A model generated the notes under the pieces. That model was given only the letters and a program-made list of their open reading frames with translations, did not search any database and was not told the origin of the DNA. From Bradyrhizobium sp. C9 (lineage in GTDB: Bacteria > Pseudomonadota > Alphaproteobacteria > Rhizobiales > Xanthobacteraceae): DNA of 64,000 nt. Location of the stretch: assembly GCF_002532045.1 (NCBI RefSeq), contig NZ_NWTG01000001.1:434001-498000 (forward strand), read 5' to 3'. This document shows, piece by piece, positions 25,188 to 33,508 of this stretch. Numbering within the stretch: the first letter of the stretch is position 1; the number at the start of each line of letters is the position of its first letter. The translations under genes were made by a program, and so were the position numbers.

Positions 25188-26636
25188 ATGGCTGACACAA
25201 TGACCGTCGCCGCCGGCGACAAGATCCGCTGCGATGCCTGTCCGGTGATGTGCTACATCAAGCCGGGCGCGGCCGGCGCGTGCGACCGTTATGCCAATCA
25301 CGACGGCACGCTGGCGCGCGTCGATCCGCATGTCGTGCTCGAGCGCACGGTCTCGCATGGCGGCAAGCTGGTGCCGTTCCAGGCGAGCGGCGACTGGGAC
25401 GGCAAGATCGTCCGTCATCCCGAACTGTTCGTCACCGCGATCGGCGCCGGAACCACCTATCCGGACTACAAGCCCGCGCCCTTCATCGTGTCGTCGGAAG
25501 TCGACGGCGTCGACATGGTCACCGTGGTGACCGAGGGTATTTTCTCCTATTGCGGCGTCAAGCTGAAGATCGACACCGACCGCTATCTCGGTCCCGAGAC
25601 CGCGATCGTCCGCGCGGAGGGCGAAGCGGTCGGCCATGTCACGACCAGCGAATATGGTTCGCAGATGCTCTCGCTCGGCGGCGTGCACCATCTGACCGGC
25701 GGCTCGAAGAAGGAAGGCCGCGTCACCTGCGACACGCTGATGGATCTCTCCAACTGCAAGGCGGTGGAGTTGACCATCGATGGCGGCGCCACCGTGGTGG
25801 TGCAGGCGGGCAAGCCGCCGATCGTCAACGGCATGGCGGAAGAGCGGATGCGGGTCGGCTGCGGCTCGGCGACCATCGGCATGTTCGCCAAGCAGTGGCA
25901 CGGCAGGGTCGATGAAGTCGTGGTGGTCGACGACCACATCACCGGGGTGCTCAGCGAGCACCAGGCCGGCAAGCTGCTCGACATCGCCGACACCGGTATC
26001 AAGATGAAGGGGCGCCGTTCGACGCCGGGCCGCTATTTCCAGGTCGCCGATCCCGGCACGGGATGGGGCGGCACCAACATCTCCGATCCGCTGTCGATCC
26101 TGGGTCCCTTCAATGCCAAGGAAGCGAGGCCGGGGCTCACCATGCTGATGGTCTCAACCACCGGCGAGCATGCTTCTTATTACGTGCTCGACGAGGCGCT
26201 GAAGCCGATCGAGACCGAGATGCCGGCGGACCTGAAATTCTCGGTCGAGCGCATCCAGGAGAATTGCGAGCCGGCGCTGTGCACCGTGCTGTTCATGGGC
26301 GGCGCCGGCGGCTCGCTGCGCGCCGGCGTCACCGACAATCCGGTGCGGCTGACCCGCTCGGTCAAGGACGCGTTGACGCGGGTGACCAGCGGCGGCGCGC
26401 CGGTCTATGTCTGGCCCGGCGGCGGCATCACCTTCATGGTCGATGTCACGCAGATGCCGGCCGGTGCCTTCGGCTATGTGCCGACCCCGGCGCTGGTAGC
26501 GCCGATCGAATTCACGATGAAGCTGTCGGATTACGCCGCGCTCGGTGGCCATATGGACTATGTCAGGCCGCTGTCGTCGCTGCGCGATAGCGCCGAAGTC
26601 CGGCCGATGCCGTACCTTCCGGGGCGGCGCGCATGA
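25188..26636 (+). CDS. hnr: 6-hydroxynicotinate reductase
   Basis: A 482-residue protein I recognise as 6-hydroxynicotinate reductase, which reduces 6-hydroxynicotinate to 1,4,5,6-tetrahydro-6-oxonicotinate with low-potential electrons (ferredoxin in Eubacterium barkeri). An N-terminal Cys cluster, CDACPVMC followed by CDRY (Cys near 16, 19, 23, 32), fits a [4Fe-4S] cluster; further Cys occur in SYCGVK, RVGCGSA and NCEPALC. ATG 25188 is chosen over the earlier TTG; ATG 25200 is possible. The stop overlaps the next start (ATGA). Nicotinate dehydrogenase is divergent upstream and enamidase lies about 10 kb away, which supports the assignment. An oxygen-exposed organism using this enzyme is noteworthy. 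Confidence 0.82.
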   Translation: MADTMTVAAGDKIRCDACPVMCYIKPGAAGACDRYANHDGTLARVDPHVVLERTVSHGGKLVPFQASGDWDGKIVRHPELFVTAIGAGTTYPDYKPAPFIVSSEVDGVDMVTVVTEGIFSYCGVKLKIDTDRYLGPETAIVRAEGEAVGHVTTSEYGSQMLSLGGVHHLTGGSKKEGRVTCDTLMDLSNCKAVELTIDGGATVVVQAGKPPIVNGMAEERMRVGCGSATIGMFAKQWHGRVDEVVVVDDHITGVLSEHQAGKLLDIADTGIKMKGRRSTPGRYFQVADPGTGWGGTNISDPLSILGPFNAKEARPGLTMLMVSTTGEHASYYVLDEALKPIETEMPADLKFSVERIQENCEPALCTVLFMGGAGGSLRAGVTDNPVRLTRSVKDALTRVTSGGAPVYVWPGGGITFMVDVTQMPAGAFGYVPTPALVAPIEFTMKLSDYAALGGHMDYVRPLSSLRDSAEVRPMPYLPGRRA

Positions 26637-27541
26637 GACGGCTCCCGCAAATCGCGCTTCTTCCTGACGGCAAGCGGCTGCATTTGCAGGATGGTCCCAT
26701 TGACCTGGTCGTTGAAGCCAAGGGCAGGGATGTGGATGTTCGATCCGCCTATCAGGCGGCGGCGGAGCGCTTCACCGGTCTGCTCGACGAACTCTGCGGC
26801 GAACTTGCCTTGTTGCGGAGCGCGGCCGATCCGCAGCACTGCGCGCTGAAAGGCGTGGTCGCGCGGCGCATGCATGCGGCGGTCGCGCCGTTTGCCGCCG
26901 ACGGTTTCATCACGCCGATGGCGGCAGTGGCGGGCTCGGTCGCCGAAGAAATCCTCGGCGCGATGCTTCGGGCGGCACCACTCGACCGCGCCTATGTCAA
27001 CAATGGCGGCGATATCGCCCTACATCTCGGCGATGGCGAACAGTTCAGCGTCGGCCTGATGGACCGACCGGACCGTTATGGCATGATGCGCACCATGACC
27101 GTGGATAGCGACATGCTGGTCCGCGGCATTGCGACCAGCGGCCGGCATGGCCGCAGCTTCTCGCTCGGCATTGCCGACGCCGTCACCGTGCTGGCGCGGA
27201 CGGCATCGCAGGCCGATGCCGCCGCAACCGTGATCGCCAATGCGGTCGATCTGCCGGGCCATTCCGCGATCCTACGCGTCCCGGCGAACGAGTTGCAGCC
27301 GGACAGCGACCTCGGCGCACAGCTGGTGACGCGCGAAGTCAGGTATCTGGCGGAACATGAGGTCGAACGGGCGCTCGAGGCGGGTGCAGCGCGGGCGCGC
27401 ATGCTCCTGACGTCGGGATTGATCGAGGGCGCGGCATTGCGTCTACTGGGCGAAACGCGAATTGTCGGTGCAACTGGGATTGAGGCGTCGGCATCGCATG
27501 CGTTTCAGGGAAAAACGATAGAACACATGCCGCAGGCATGA
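26633..27541 (+). CDS. UPF0280 family protein (ApbE-fold-like)
   Basis: A 302-residue protein of the UPF0280 family. RAYVNNGGDIALHL near residues 119-132 is the signature, and GIATSGRHGRSFSLGIADAVTVLARTASQADAAATVIANAV resembles the substrate loop of ApbE-type FAD:protein FMN transferases (shown here only as a pattern: GIATSGR, then DAVTVLA). No signal peptide. Translationally coupled to hnr by a 4-bp overlap. A plausible job is flavin attachment to, or maturation of, the reductase, but this is inference; the biochemical role of UPF0280 proteins is not established as far as I know. Confidence 0.75.
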   Translation: MRRLPQIALLPDGKRLHLQDGPIDLVVEAKGRDVDVRSAYQAAAERFTGLLDELCGELALLRSAADPQHCALKGVVARRMHAAVAPFAADGFITPMAAVAGSVAEEILGAMLRAAPLDRAYVNNGGDIALHLGDGEQFSVGLMDRPDRYGMMRTMTVDSDMLVRGIATSGRHGRSFSLGIADAVTVLARTASQADAAATVIANAVDLPGHSAILRVPANELQPDSDLGAQLVTREVRYLAEHEVERALEAGAARARMLLTSGLIEGAALRLLGETRIVGATGIEASASHAFQGKTIEHMPQA

Positions 27542-27557
27542 CCGGGAGCGAGGCAAG

Positions 27558-28142
27558 ATGAGCGCCGTCATTCGCAAGATCGTCACCGTGGTCGAAGAGA
27601 CCCATCTGGAGATGGGCAAAACCATCGCACCGCCGACCCGGCGTGCCGCGGCGATCGCCGTGATCGAAAACCCGTTTGCCGGCCGTTATGTCGAAGACCT
27701 GTCGCCGCTGATCGCGATCGGCGAGGAACTCGGCGAATTGCTTTCGAAGCGGGCCGTTGCCGCGCTCGGCATCGACGGCGCCAAGGCGCACAGCTACGGC
27801 AAGGCCGCTGCCGTCGGCGAAAATGGCGAGCTCGAGCACGCGGCCGCGATCCTGCATCCCAAGATGGGCGCGCCGGTGCGCAAGGTGCTCTCGAAGGGGG
27901 CGGCATTGATCCCGTCGTCAAAGAAGCGCTCGGGGCCCGGCACCACGCTGGATATTCCGCTCGGGCACAAGGACGCCGCCTTCGTGCGCAGCCATTTCGA
28001 CGGCATGGAGGTGCAGATCAACGACGCGCCACGGGCCAACGAGATCATGGTCGCGGTGGCGGTGACCGACAGCGGTCGGCCGCTGCCGCGCGTCGGCGGG
28101 CTGACGGTCGACGAGGTCAAGGGCGAAGACGGATTGCGATAA
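27558..28142 (+). CDS. PF06684-type 'amino acid synthesis' family protein
   Basis: A 194-residue soluble protein matching the so-called amino acid synthesis family, whose name is not backed by a known reaction. Typical blocks are IAVIENPFAGRYVEDLSPL near residues 34-52, KAHSYGKAAAVGENGELEHAAAILHPK in the middle, and DIPLGHKDAAFVRSHFDGME later (given in parts: HSYGKAA, LEHAAAILHPKMG, PLGHKDAAFVRSH). It starts 16 bp after the UPF0280 gene with GGGAGCGAGG upstream. Position inside the hnr operon suggests a step or maturation role in 6-hydroxynicotinate metabolism. The reaction is unknown. Confidence 0.75.
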   Translation: MSAVIRKIVTVVEETHLEMGKTIAPPTRRAAAIAVIENPFAGRYVEDLSPLIAIGEELGELLSKRAVAALGIDGAKAHSYGKAAAVGENGELEHAAAILHPKMGAPVRKVLSKGAALIPSSKKRSGPGTTLDIPLGHKDAAFVRSHFDGMEVQINDAPRANEIMVAVAVTDSGRPLPRVGGLTVDEVKGEDGLR

Positions 28143-28171
28143 TCTCTTTGAAAGAAAAACTGGAGGACGGG

Positions 28172-29386
28172 ATGCGTGGTTATTTCGTAGGGGCGGGATT
28201 GGCGATCGCGGTCGCGACCATGGCAACGAGCGCCATGACGACACCCGCGTTGGCGCAGAGCGAAGTCAAGATCGGTGAGATCAACTCTTACTCCTTGCTG
28301 CCGGCGTTCACCGAGCCCTATCGCAAGGGCTGGCAGCTCGCGGTCGAGGAGATCAATGCGGCCGGCGGTATCAACGGCAAGAAGCTCGTCGTCATTTCCA
28401 AGGATGACGGCGGCAAGCCGGCGGATGCGCAGACCGCGGCGAACGAACTGGTGTCGAGCGAAAACGTCGCGATGCTCACCGGCACATTCCTTTCCAACAT
28501 TGGCCTCGCGGTCAGCGATTTCGCCAACCAGAAGAAGGTATTCTTTCTCGCGGCAGAGCCTTTGACCGACGCCATCACCTGGTCGAAAGGCAACCGCTAT
28601 ACCTTCCGCCTGCGGCCGTCGAACTACATGCAGGCCGCGATGCTGGTGGAGGAGGCGGCGAAGCTGCCCGCAAAACGCTGGGCGACGATCGCACCGAACT
28701 ATGAATACGGCCAGTCGGCGGTCGCGGTGTTCAAGAAGCTGATGTCGGAGAAACGGCCCGACATCCAGTGGGTCGACGAGCAGTGGCCGCCGCAGGGCAA
28801 GATCGACGCCGGCCCAGTGATACAGGCGGTTGCCGCGGCGAACCCCGAGGCGATCCTGAACGTCACCTTCGGTGCCGACCTCGTCAAGCTCGTGCGCGAA
28901 GGCAACACCCGCGGCCTGTTCAAGGGCCGTACGGTGGTGAGCTTCCTGACCGGCGAGCCGGAATATCTGGATCCGCTGAAGGACGAGACCCCGGAGGGTT
29001 GGATCGTCACCGGCTATCCCTGGTATTCGATCAAGACGCCGGAGCATGACGCGTTCCTGAAGGCCTACCAGGCCAAGTACAACGACTATCCGCGGCTCGG
29101 TTCGATCGTCGGCTACCAGACCATCAAGGCGGCGGCGGCGATCCTCGCCAAGGCCGGCTCGAGCGATCCGGAGAAGCTGATCGCGGCGGCGGAAGGCATC
29201 TCGATGTCGTCGCCGTTCGGCGAGATTACCTTCCGCAAGATCGACCACCAGTCGACGTTAGGTGCCTTCACCGGCAAGACCGCGCTGAAGGACGGCAAGG
29301 GCATCATGGTCGATACCGCCTATCGCAAGGGCTCGGACTATCTGCCGAGTGATGCCGAAATCGAGAAGCTGCGGCCGAAGGATTGA
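28172..29386 (+). CDS. Branched-chain-type ABC transporter substrate-binding protein
   Basis: A 404-residue periplasmic binding protein of the LivJ type. A signal peptide covers residues 1-29 (…ATSAMTTPALAQ). The mature protein begins SEVKIGEINSYSLLPAFTEPY and continues with the family's AVEEINAAGGINGKKLVVISKDDGGKP block. ATG 28172 has GGAGGACGG directly upstream; an earlier TTG is not used here. It is the first gene of a full transporter (permease, two ATPases) behind hnr, UPF0280 and PF06684 genes, so the ligand is probably nicotinate, 6-hydroxynicotinate or a breakdown product. Confidence 0.85.
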   Translation: MRGYFVGAGLAIAVATMATSAMTTPALAQSEVKIGEINSYSLLPAFTEPYRKGWQLAVEEINAAGGINGKKLVVISKDDGGKPADAQTAANELVSSENVAMLTGTFLSNIGLAVSDFANQKKVFFLAAEPLTDAITWSKGNRYTFRLRPSNYMQAAMLVEEAAKLPAKRWATIAPNYEYGQSAVAVFKKLMSEKRPDIQWVDEQWPPQGKIDAGPVIQAVAAANPEAILNVTFGADLVKLVREGNTRGLFKGRTVVSFLTGEPEYLDPLKDETPEGWIVTGYPWYSIKTPEHDAFLKAYQAKYNDYPRLGSIVGYQTIKAAAAILAKAGSSDPEKLIAAAEGISMSSPFGEITFRKIDHQSTLGAFTGKTALKDGKGIMVDTAYRKGSDYLPSDAEIEKLRPKD

Positions 29387-29396
29387 GTTTGCGGCT

Positions 29397-29560
29397 TCTT
29401 CTCCCTCTCCCCGTTCTTAAGGGGTCGAGACGAGCGAAGCTCGCTCTTGGAGGGTTGGGGTGAGGGGTGTCTCCACGAGTTGTGCTCGCGGAGAGTCCCC
29501 CTCACCCGAAACTCAAGCTGCGCTTGAGTTTCGACCTCTCCCGCAGGCGGGGCGAGGTGA
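29397..29560. repeat. Intergenic inverted-repeat element, copy 2
   Basis: A relative of the element at 11705-11856 sits between the binding protein and permease genes. Recognisable parts are TCCCTCTCCCCG, the hairpin GACGAGCGAAGCTCGCTC, GGGGTGAGGGG, CCCCCTCACCCG, the hairpin ACTCAAGCTGCGCTTGAGT and CCTCTCCCGC. It interrupts an otherwise tight operon and may process or attenuate the mRNA. Confidence 0.65.
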
Positions 29561-29595
29561 AGGATAGTGATGCTGATCTCCAACGCGGACCGCCT

Positions 29596-31485
29596 ATGGC
29601 TTTCTATATCGTCCAGTTCCTGACCGGTCTTGCCAGCGCGGCATCGCTGTTCCTGGTCGCTTCGGGCCTGTCGATCATCTTCGGCGTGACGCGGATCGTG
29701 AATTTCGCGCATGGCGCGTTCTACATGCTCGGCGCCTACGTCGCCTTCACGCTAACCGAGCGCTTCTCGGGCGCGTTCGGCTTCTGGGGCGGCATCGTCG
29801 TCGCGGCGCTGGCGGTTGCCGCGATCGGTGTGCTGGTCGAGATGGTGCTGCTGCGCCGGATCTACCATTCGCCCGAGCTGTTCCAGCTGCTCGCCACCTT
29901 CGGCCTGACGCTGATGGTCGAGGATCTCGTGGTGCTGATCTGGGGGCCGGACGATCTGGTCGGCCGCCGCGCACCCGGCTTCAAGGGGGCGATCGATTTC
30001 TTCGGCCAGAACATTCCGAGCTACGATCTGTTCCTGATCGTGCTCGGGCCGGTCGTGCTCGGTGTGCTCTGGCTGTTGTTCCAGCGCACCCGCTGGGGCG
30101 TGCTGGTGCGCGCGGCGACGCAAGACCGCGACATGGTGGCGGCGCTCGGTGTCAATCAGAAATGGCTGTTCACCAGCGTGTTCGCGCTCGGCGTCTTCCT
30201 CGCCGCGCTCGGCGGCGCGCTGCAGATCCCGCGCGATGCGGTCAATCACGCAATGGATCTGCGCGTCATCGTCGAAGTCTTCGTCGTGGTCGTGATCGGT
30301 GGGCTCGGCAGCATCATCGGCGCCTTCGTCGCCGCGGTGCTGGTGTCCGAGCTCAACGCCTTCGGCATCCTGATCTTCCCGAAGATCTCCATCATCCTGG
30401 TGTTCCTGGTGATGGCGGTGGTGCTGATCGTCCGGCCCTGGGGACTGTTCGGCAAGCCGGAGGCGCCGGCGCGACGTACGCCCGGCCTCACCGTCAATCC
30501 GTGGCGGCCGCTGACGATGAACGAGCGGCTTGCCGCGATCGCCGTGCTGGTGGTCGCCGCCGCGCTGCCGTTCGTCGCCGGCAATTACGTGCTCACCGTC
30601 GGCTCGGAGATTGCGATCTTCGTGATCTTCGCGGTCAGCCTGCACTTCCTGATGTCGGTCGGCGGGCTCGCCTCGTTCGGCCATGCCGCCTATTTCGGCC
30701 TTGGCGCCTATGGCGTGGCGCTGCTCGCCAAGATGGCAGGCTTGCCGATGATCGCCTGCCTGCTGCTCGGCCCGCTGCTCGGGCTGCTCGGCGCCGCGGT
30801 GTTCGGCTTCTTCGCGGTGCAGCTCTCCGGCGTCTATTTCGCGATGCTGACGCTGGCCTTTGCCCAGATCGTCTGGTCGATCGCGTTCCAGTGGGTGTCG
30901 GTCACCGGCGGCGACAACGGCATTCTCGGCGTCTGGCCGGAGAAATGGGCGGCGAGCCCGTCGCATTTCTACTGGCTGTCGCTCGGCATCGCCGCGCTCG
31001 CGGTCGTGATCCTGCGCATCATCGTGTTCTCGCCGTTCGGCTTTGCGCTGCGCGCCACGCGGGATTCGCCGCTGCGCAGCGAAGCGGTCGGCATCAACGG
31101 CAAGCGCATCCAGTGGACCGCCTTCGTGATCGCGGGCACCGTCGCAGGTCTTGCCGGCGCGCTGTTCGCCTATCTCAAGGGCAGCGTGTTCCCCGACAAT
31201 ATGGGCATCTCGCTGTCGGTCGATGCGCTGGTCATGGTGCTGCTCGGCGGCGTCGAGACCGTGTCGGGCGCGGTGGTCGGTGCCATCGTCTACAAGGCGC
31301 TCAACATCTGGCTGGTCAGCCAGACCGATTGGTCGAAACTCGTGCTCGGCGGCTTCGTCGTTCTGATCGTGGTTGCGTTCCCGAAGGGCATCGTCGGCAC
31401 GCTGGAAGCCTTCCTGCATCGCCGGCGCAAATCCTCATCAGCGGCATCGCCCGTGCTGACCTCCCGCATCGAGACTGCCGAATGA
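29596..31485 (+). CDS. Fused LivH-LivM-type ABC permease
   Basis: A 629-residue inner-membrane protein combining both permeases of a branched-chain-type transporter. Residues 1 to about 295 are LivH-like (LSIIFGVTRIVNFAHGAFYMLGAY; FVVVVIGGLGSIIGAF). Residues about 310-620 are LivM-like (MSVGGLASFGHAAYFGLGAYG; VDALVMVLLGGVETVSGAVVG). Usually these are two genes; the separate pair at 58969-60824 in this window is an example. ATG 29596 begins just after the repeat. The stop overlaps the ATPase gene start (ATGA). Confidence 0.88.
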   Translation: MAFYIVQFLTGLASAASLFLVASGLSIIFGVTRIVNFAHGAFYMLGAYVAFTLTERFSGAFGFWGGIVVAALAVAAIGVLVEMVLLRRIYHSPELFQLLATFGLTLMVEDLVVLIWGPDDLVGRRAPGFKGAIDFFGQNIPSYDLFLIVLGPVVLGVLWLLFQRTRWGVLVRAATQDRDMVAALGVNQKWLFTSVFALGVFLAALGGALQIPRDAVNHAMDLRVIVEVFVVVVIGGLGSIIGAFVAAVLVSELNAFGILIFPKISIILVFLVMAVVLIVRPWGLFGKPEAPARRTPGLTVNPWRPLTMNERLAAIAVLVVAAALPFVAGNYVLTVGSEIAIFVIFAVSLHFLMSVGGLASFGHAAYFGLGAYGVALLAKMAGLPMIACLLLGPLLGLLGAAVFGFFAVQLSGVYFAMLTLAFAQIVWSIAFQWVSVTGGDNGILGVWPEKWAASPSHFYWLSLGIAALAVVILRIIVFSPFGFALRATRDSPLRSEAVGINGKRIQWTAFVIAGTVAGLAGALFAYLKGSVFPDNMGISLSVDALVMVLLGGVETVSGAVVGAIVYKALNIWLVSQTDWSKLVLGGFVVLIVVAFPKGIVGTLEAFLHRRRKSSSAASPVLTSRIETAE

Positions 31486-32273
31486 GCATGGCTCCCACAT
31501 TGCTGTCGGTCGAGGACTTGACCAAATCGTATGGTGGCGTGCATGCCGTGCGCGGCGTCTCGTTCGAGCTGCATGCAGGCGAGATCCTCGCCTTGATCGG
31601 ACCGAACGGCGCGGGCAAGAGCACCTGCTTCAACGTGCTCAACGGCCAGATCATTCCGGACTCCGGTCGCGTCAAGCTGCTCGGCGAGGACACCACCGGC
31701 AAGAAGCCGCGCGTGATCTGGCGGATGGGCGTCGGCCGCACCTTCCAGATCGCCGCGACGTTCCCGACCATGACGGTGCGCGAAAACGTCCAGGTAGCGC
31801 TGGTGTCGCATGGCGGGCAGCTGTTCAATCTGTGGGCCTCGACTGCGCGTCACGCCCGCGACGAAGCCGGGCGGCTGCTCGATCTGGTCGGCATGGGCGC
31901 CTATGCGGAGCGGCCCTGCGGCGAACTCGCCTATGGGGACGTCAAGCGGCTGGAGCTTGCGATCGCGCTCGCCAACCAGCCGAAGCTGCTCTTGATGGAT
32001 GAGCCGACCGCCGGCATGGCGCCGCGCGAGCGCGTCGAATTGATGCGGCTGACGGCGCGGATCGCGCGCGAGCAATCGATCGGTGTTCTCTTCACCGAAC
32101 ACGACATGGACGTGGTGTTCGAGCACGCCGACCGCATCCTGGTGCTGAACCGCGGCACGCTGATTGCCGAAGGCTCGCCGGAGGAAGTCCGCGGCAACGC
32201 CCAGGTGCGGGCGATCTATCTCGGCGAAGGCCTTCTTTACGACGCCCGCCACCGCGAGGGAGCATCGGCATGA
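31482..32273 (+). CDS. LivG-type ABC transporter ATP-binding protein
   Basis: A 263-residue ATPase with Walker A GPNGAGKST (about residues 40-48), a signature in the LivG-like variant form ELAYGDVKRLELA, and Walker B LLLMDEPTAGMAP. The conserved LivG tail ELM…IGVLFTEHDMDVVFEHADRI follows. ATG 31482 overlaps the permease stop, and its own stop overlaps the next start by 4 bp. It powers the transporter together with the gene at 32270. Confidence 0.9.
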   Translation: MSMAPTLLSVEDLTKSYGGVHAVRGVSFELHAGEILALIGPNGAGKSTCFNVLNGQIIPDSGRVKLLGEDTTGKKPRVIWRMGVGRTFQIAATFPTMTVRENVQVALVSHGGQLFNLWASTARHARDEAGRLLDLVGMGAYAERPCGELAYGDVKRLELAIALANQPKLLLMDEPTAGMAPRERVELMRLTARIAREQSIGVLFTEHDMDVVFEHADRILVLNRGTLIAEGSPEEVRGNAQVRAIYLGEGLLYDARHREGASA

Positions 32274-32974
32274 AGCTCACGGTGAAGGACCTCAACAGCT
32301 TCTACGGCCCGGCGCATATCCTGTTCGACATCGCGCTCGAAGTCGGCGAGGGCGAGGTGGTCGCATTGCTCGGGCGCAATGGCGCCGGCAAGTCCACGAC
32401 CTTTCGGTCCATCGTCGGCCTGGTCGAGAACCGCTCCGGCCGCGTGATGTTCGAGGGCAGGGACGTCTCGGAGCTGCCGACCCATGCCATCGTGCGCGGC
32501 GGGCTCGGCTATGTGCCGGAGGAGCGGCGCATCTTCACGGATTTGACGGTCGAGGAGAATCTTGAGGTCGGCCGCCAGCCCAAACGGCCGGGCGCGCCGC
32601 AATGGGATCGCGACAAACTGTTCAAGCTGTTTCCCAACCTCGGCGAAATGCGCGGCCGGCCGGGGGGGCGCATGAGCGGCGGCGAGCAGCAGATGCTGAC
32701 GATCGCGCGCACGCTGATGGGCAATCCGTCCCTGGTACTGCTCGACGAGCCGTCGGAAGGCCTGTCGCCGAAGATCGTCGAGCAGATGGTCGATGCGATT
32801 CTGGCGATGAAGAAAGAGGGCGTCAGCATCGTCGTCTCCGAGCAGAACCTGCATTTTGCCCGGCTGATCTCGGATCGCGCCTACATCATCGAACGCGGCC
32901 GGATCTGTTTCGGCGGCACCATGGCGGAACTCGATGCGCGTCCGGATATCCGCGACGCGCATCTGTCGCTGTAA
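32270..32974 (+). CDS. LivF-type ABC transporter ATP-binding protein
   Basis: A 234-residue ATPase, normal for LivF. Walker A is GRNGAGKST (about 37-45), signature MSGGEQQMLTIAR and Walker B LVLLDEPSEGLSP. YVPEERRIFTDLTVEENL is typical of the family. It ends the transporter gene set and is followed 15 bp later by the MarR regulator gene. Confidence 0.9.
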   Translation: MKLTVKDLNSFYGPAHILFDIALEVGEGEVVALLGRNGAGKSTTFRSIVGLVENRSGRVMFEGRDVSELPTHAIVRGGLGYVPEERRIFTDLTVEENLEVGRQPKRPGAPQWDRDKLFKLFPNLGEMRGRPGGRMSGGEQQMLTIARTLMGNPSLVLLDEPSEGLSPKIVEQMVDAILAMKKEGVSIVVSEQNLHFARLISDRAYIIERGRICFGGTMAELDARPDIRDAHLSL

Positions 32975-32989
32975 AGGTGGGGTGAAACG

Positions 32990-33445
32990 ATGGCGAGGAG
33001 TGCTGCACAGAAGCGAACCGTCAAGGCGGCGAAGCCCGGCTACGTGCTCGACGAGCAGATCGGCTTCATCCTGCGCCAGGTGTCGCAGCGTCACGCCGTG
33101 ATTTTCGCCCGCGAGATTGGCATCAACCTGACGCCGACGCAGTGGGCGGCGCTGTCGAAATTGTCGGAGGTCGGCGCGTGCTCGCAGAACCAGCTCGGGC
33201 GGCTGACCTCGATGGACGTTGCGACCATCAAGGGCGTGATCGATCGCCTGACCGCGCGCGGCCTGACCGAGACCTCGCCCGATCCCGATGACGGCCGCCG
33301 GCTGATGGTGAGCCTGACGCGCGCCGGGCAGCAGATGGCCGACAAGGCCGCGCCGAATGCGCTCGTGATCTCCCGGGAGACGCTGGCGCCGCTCGACGCC
33401 AAGGAGCGCGAGACCCTGATGGCGCTGCTCGGCAGGCTTCGCTGA
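32990..33445 (+). CDS. MarR family transcriptional regulator
   Basis: A 151-residue winged-helix regulator. The recognition region reads GACSQNQLGRLTSMDVATIKGVIDRL near residues 61-86 (parts: CSQNQLGRLTSMD, TIKGVIDRL), followed by the wing DPDDGRRLMVSLTRAG. It lies 15 bp after the ATPase gene and is probably part of the same operon. MarR-type repressors are known to control nicotinate degradation in other bacteria, with a pathway compound as inducer. It is the only regulator in the locus and the first candidate for the GTATAC palindromes. A GntR-type protein encoded elsewhere is the alternative. Confidence 0.88.
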   Translation: MARSAAQKRTVKAAKPGYVLDEQIGFILRQVSQRHAVIFAREIGINLTPTQWAALSKLSEVGACSQNQLGRLTSMDVATIKGVIDRLTARGLTETSPDPDDGRRLMVSLTRAGQQMADKAAPNALVISRETLAPLDAKERETLMALLGRLR

Positions 33446-33508
33446 CGGGTCATCTTTCGAGCCCGCTTCGTCACCATCTTCGCGTTGCCCACGGGCGGCA
33501 CGTTCGGA

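Noticed and set aside
29752..31419. 555-codon minus-strand frame rich in His, Asp, Gln and Glu
   Set aside because: Antisense to the fused permease; low-complexity composition explained by the hydrophobic codons on the other strand.
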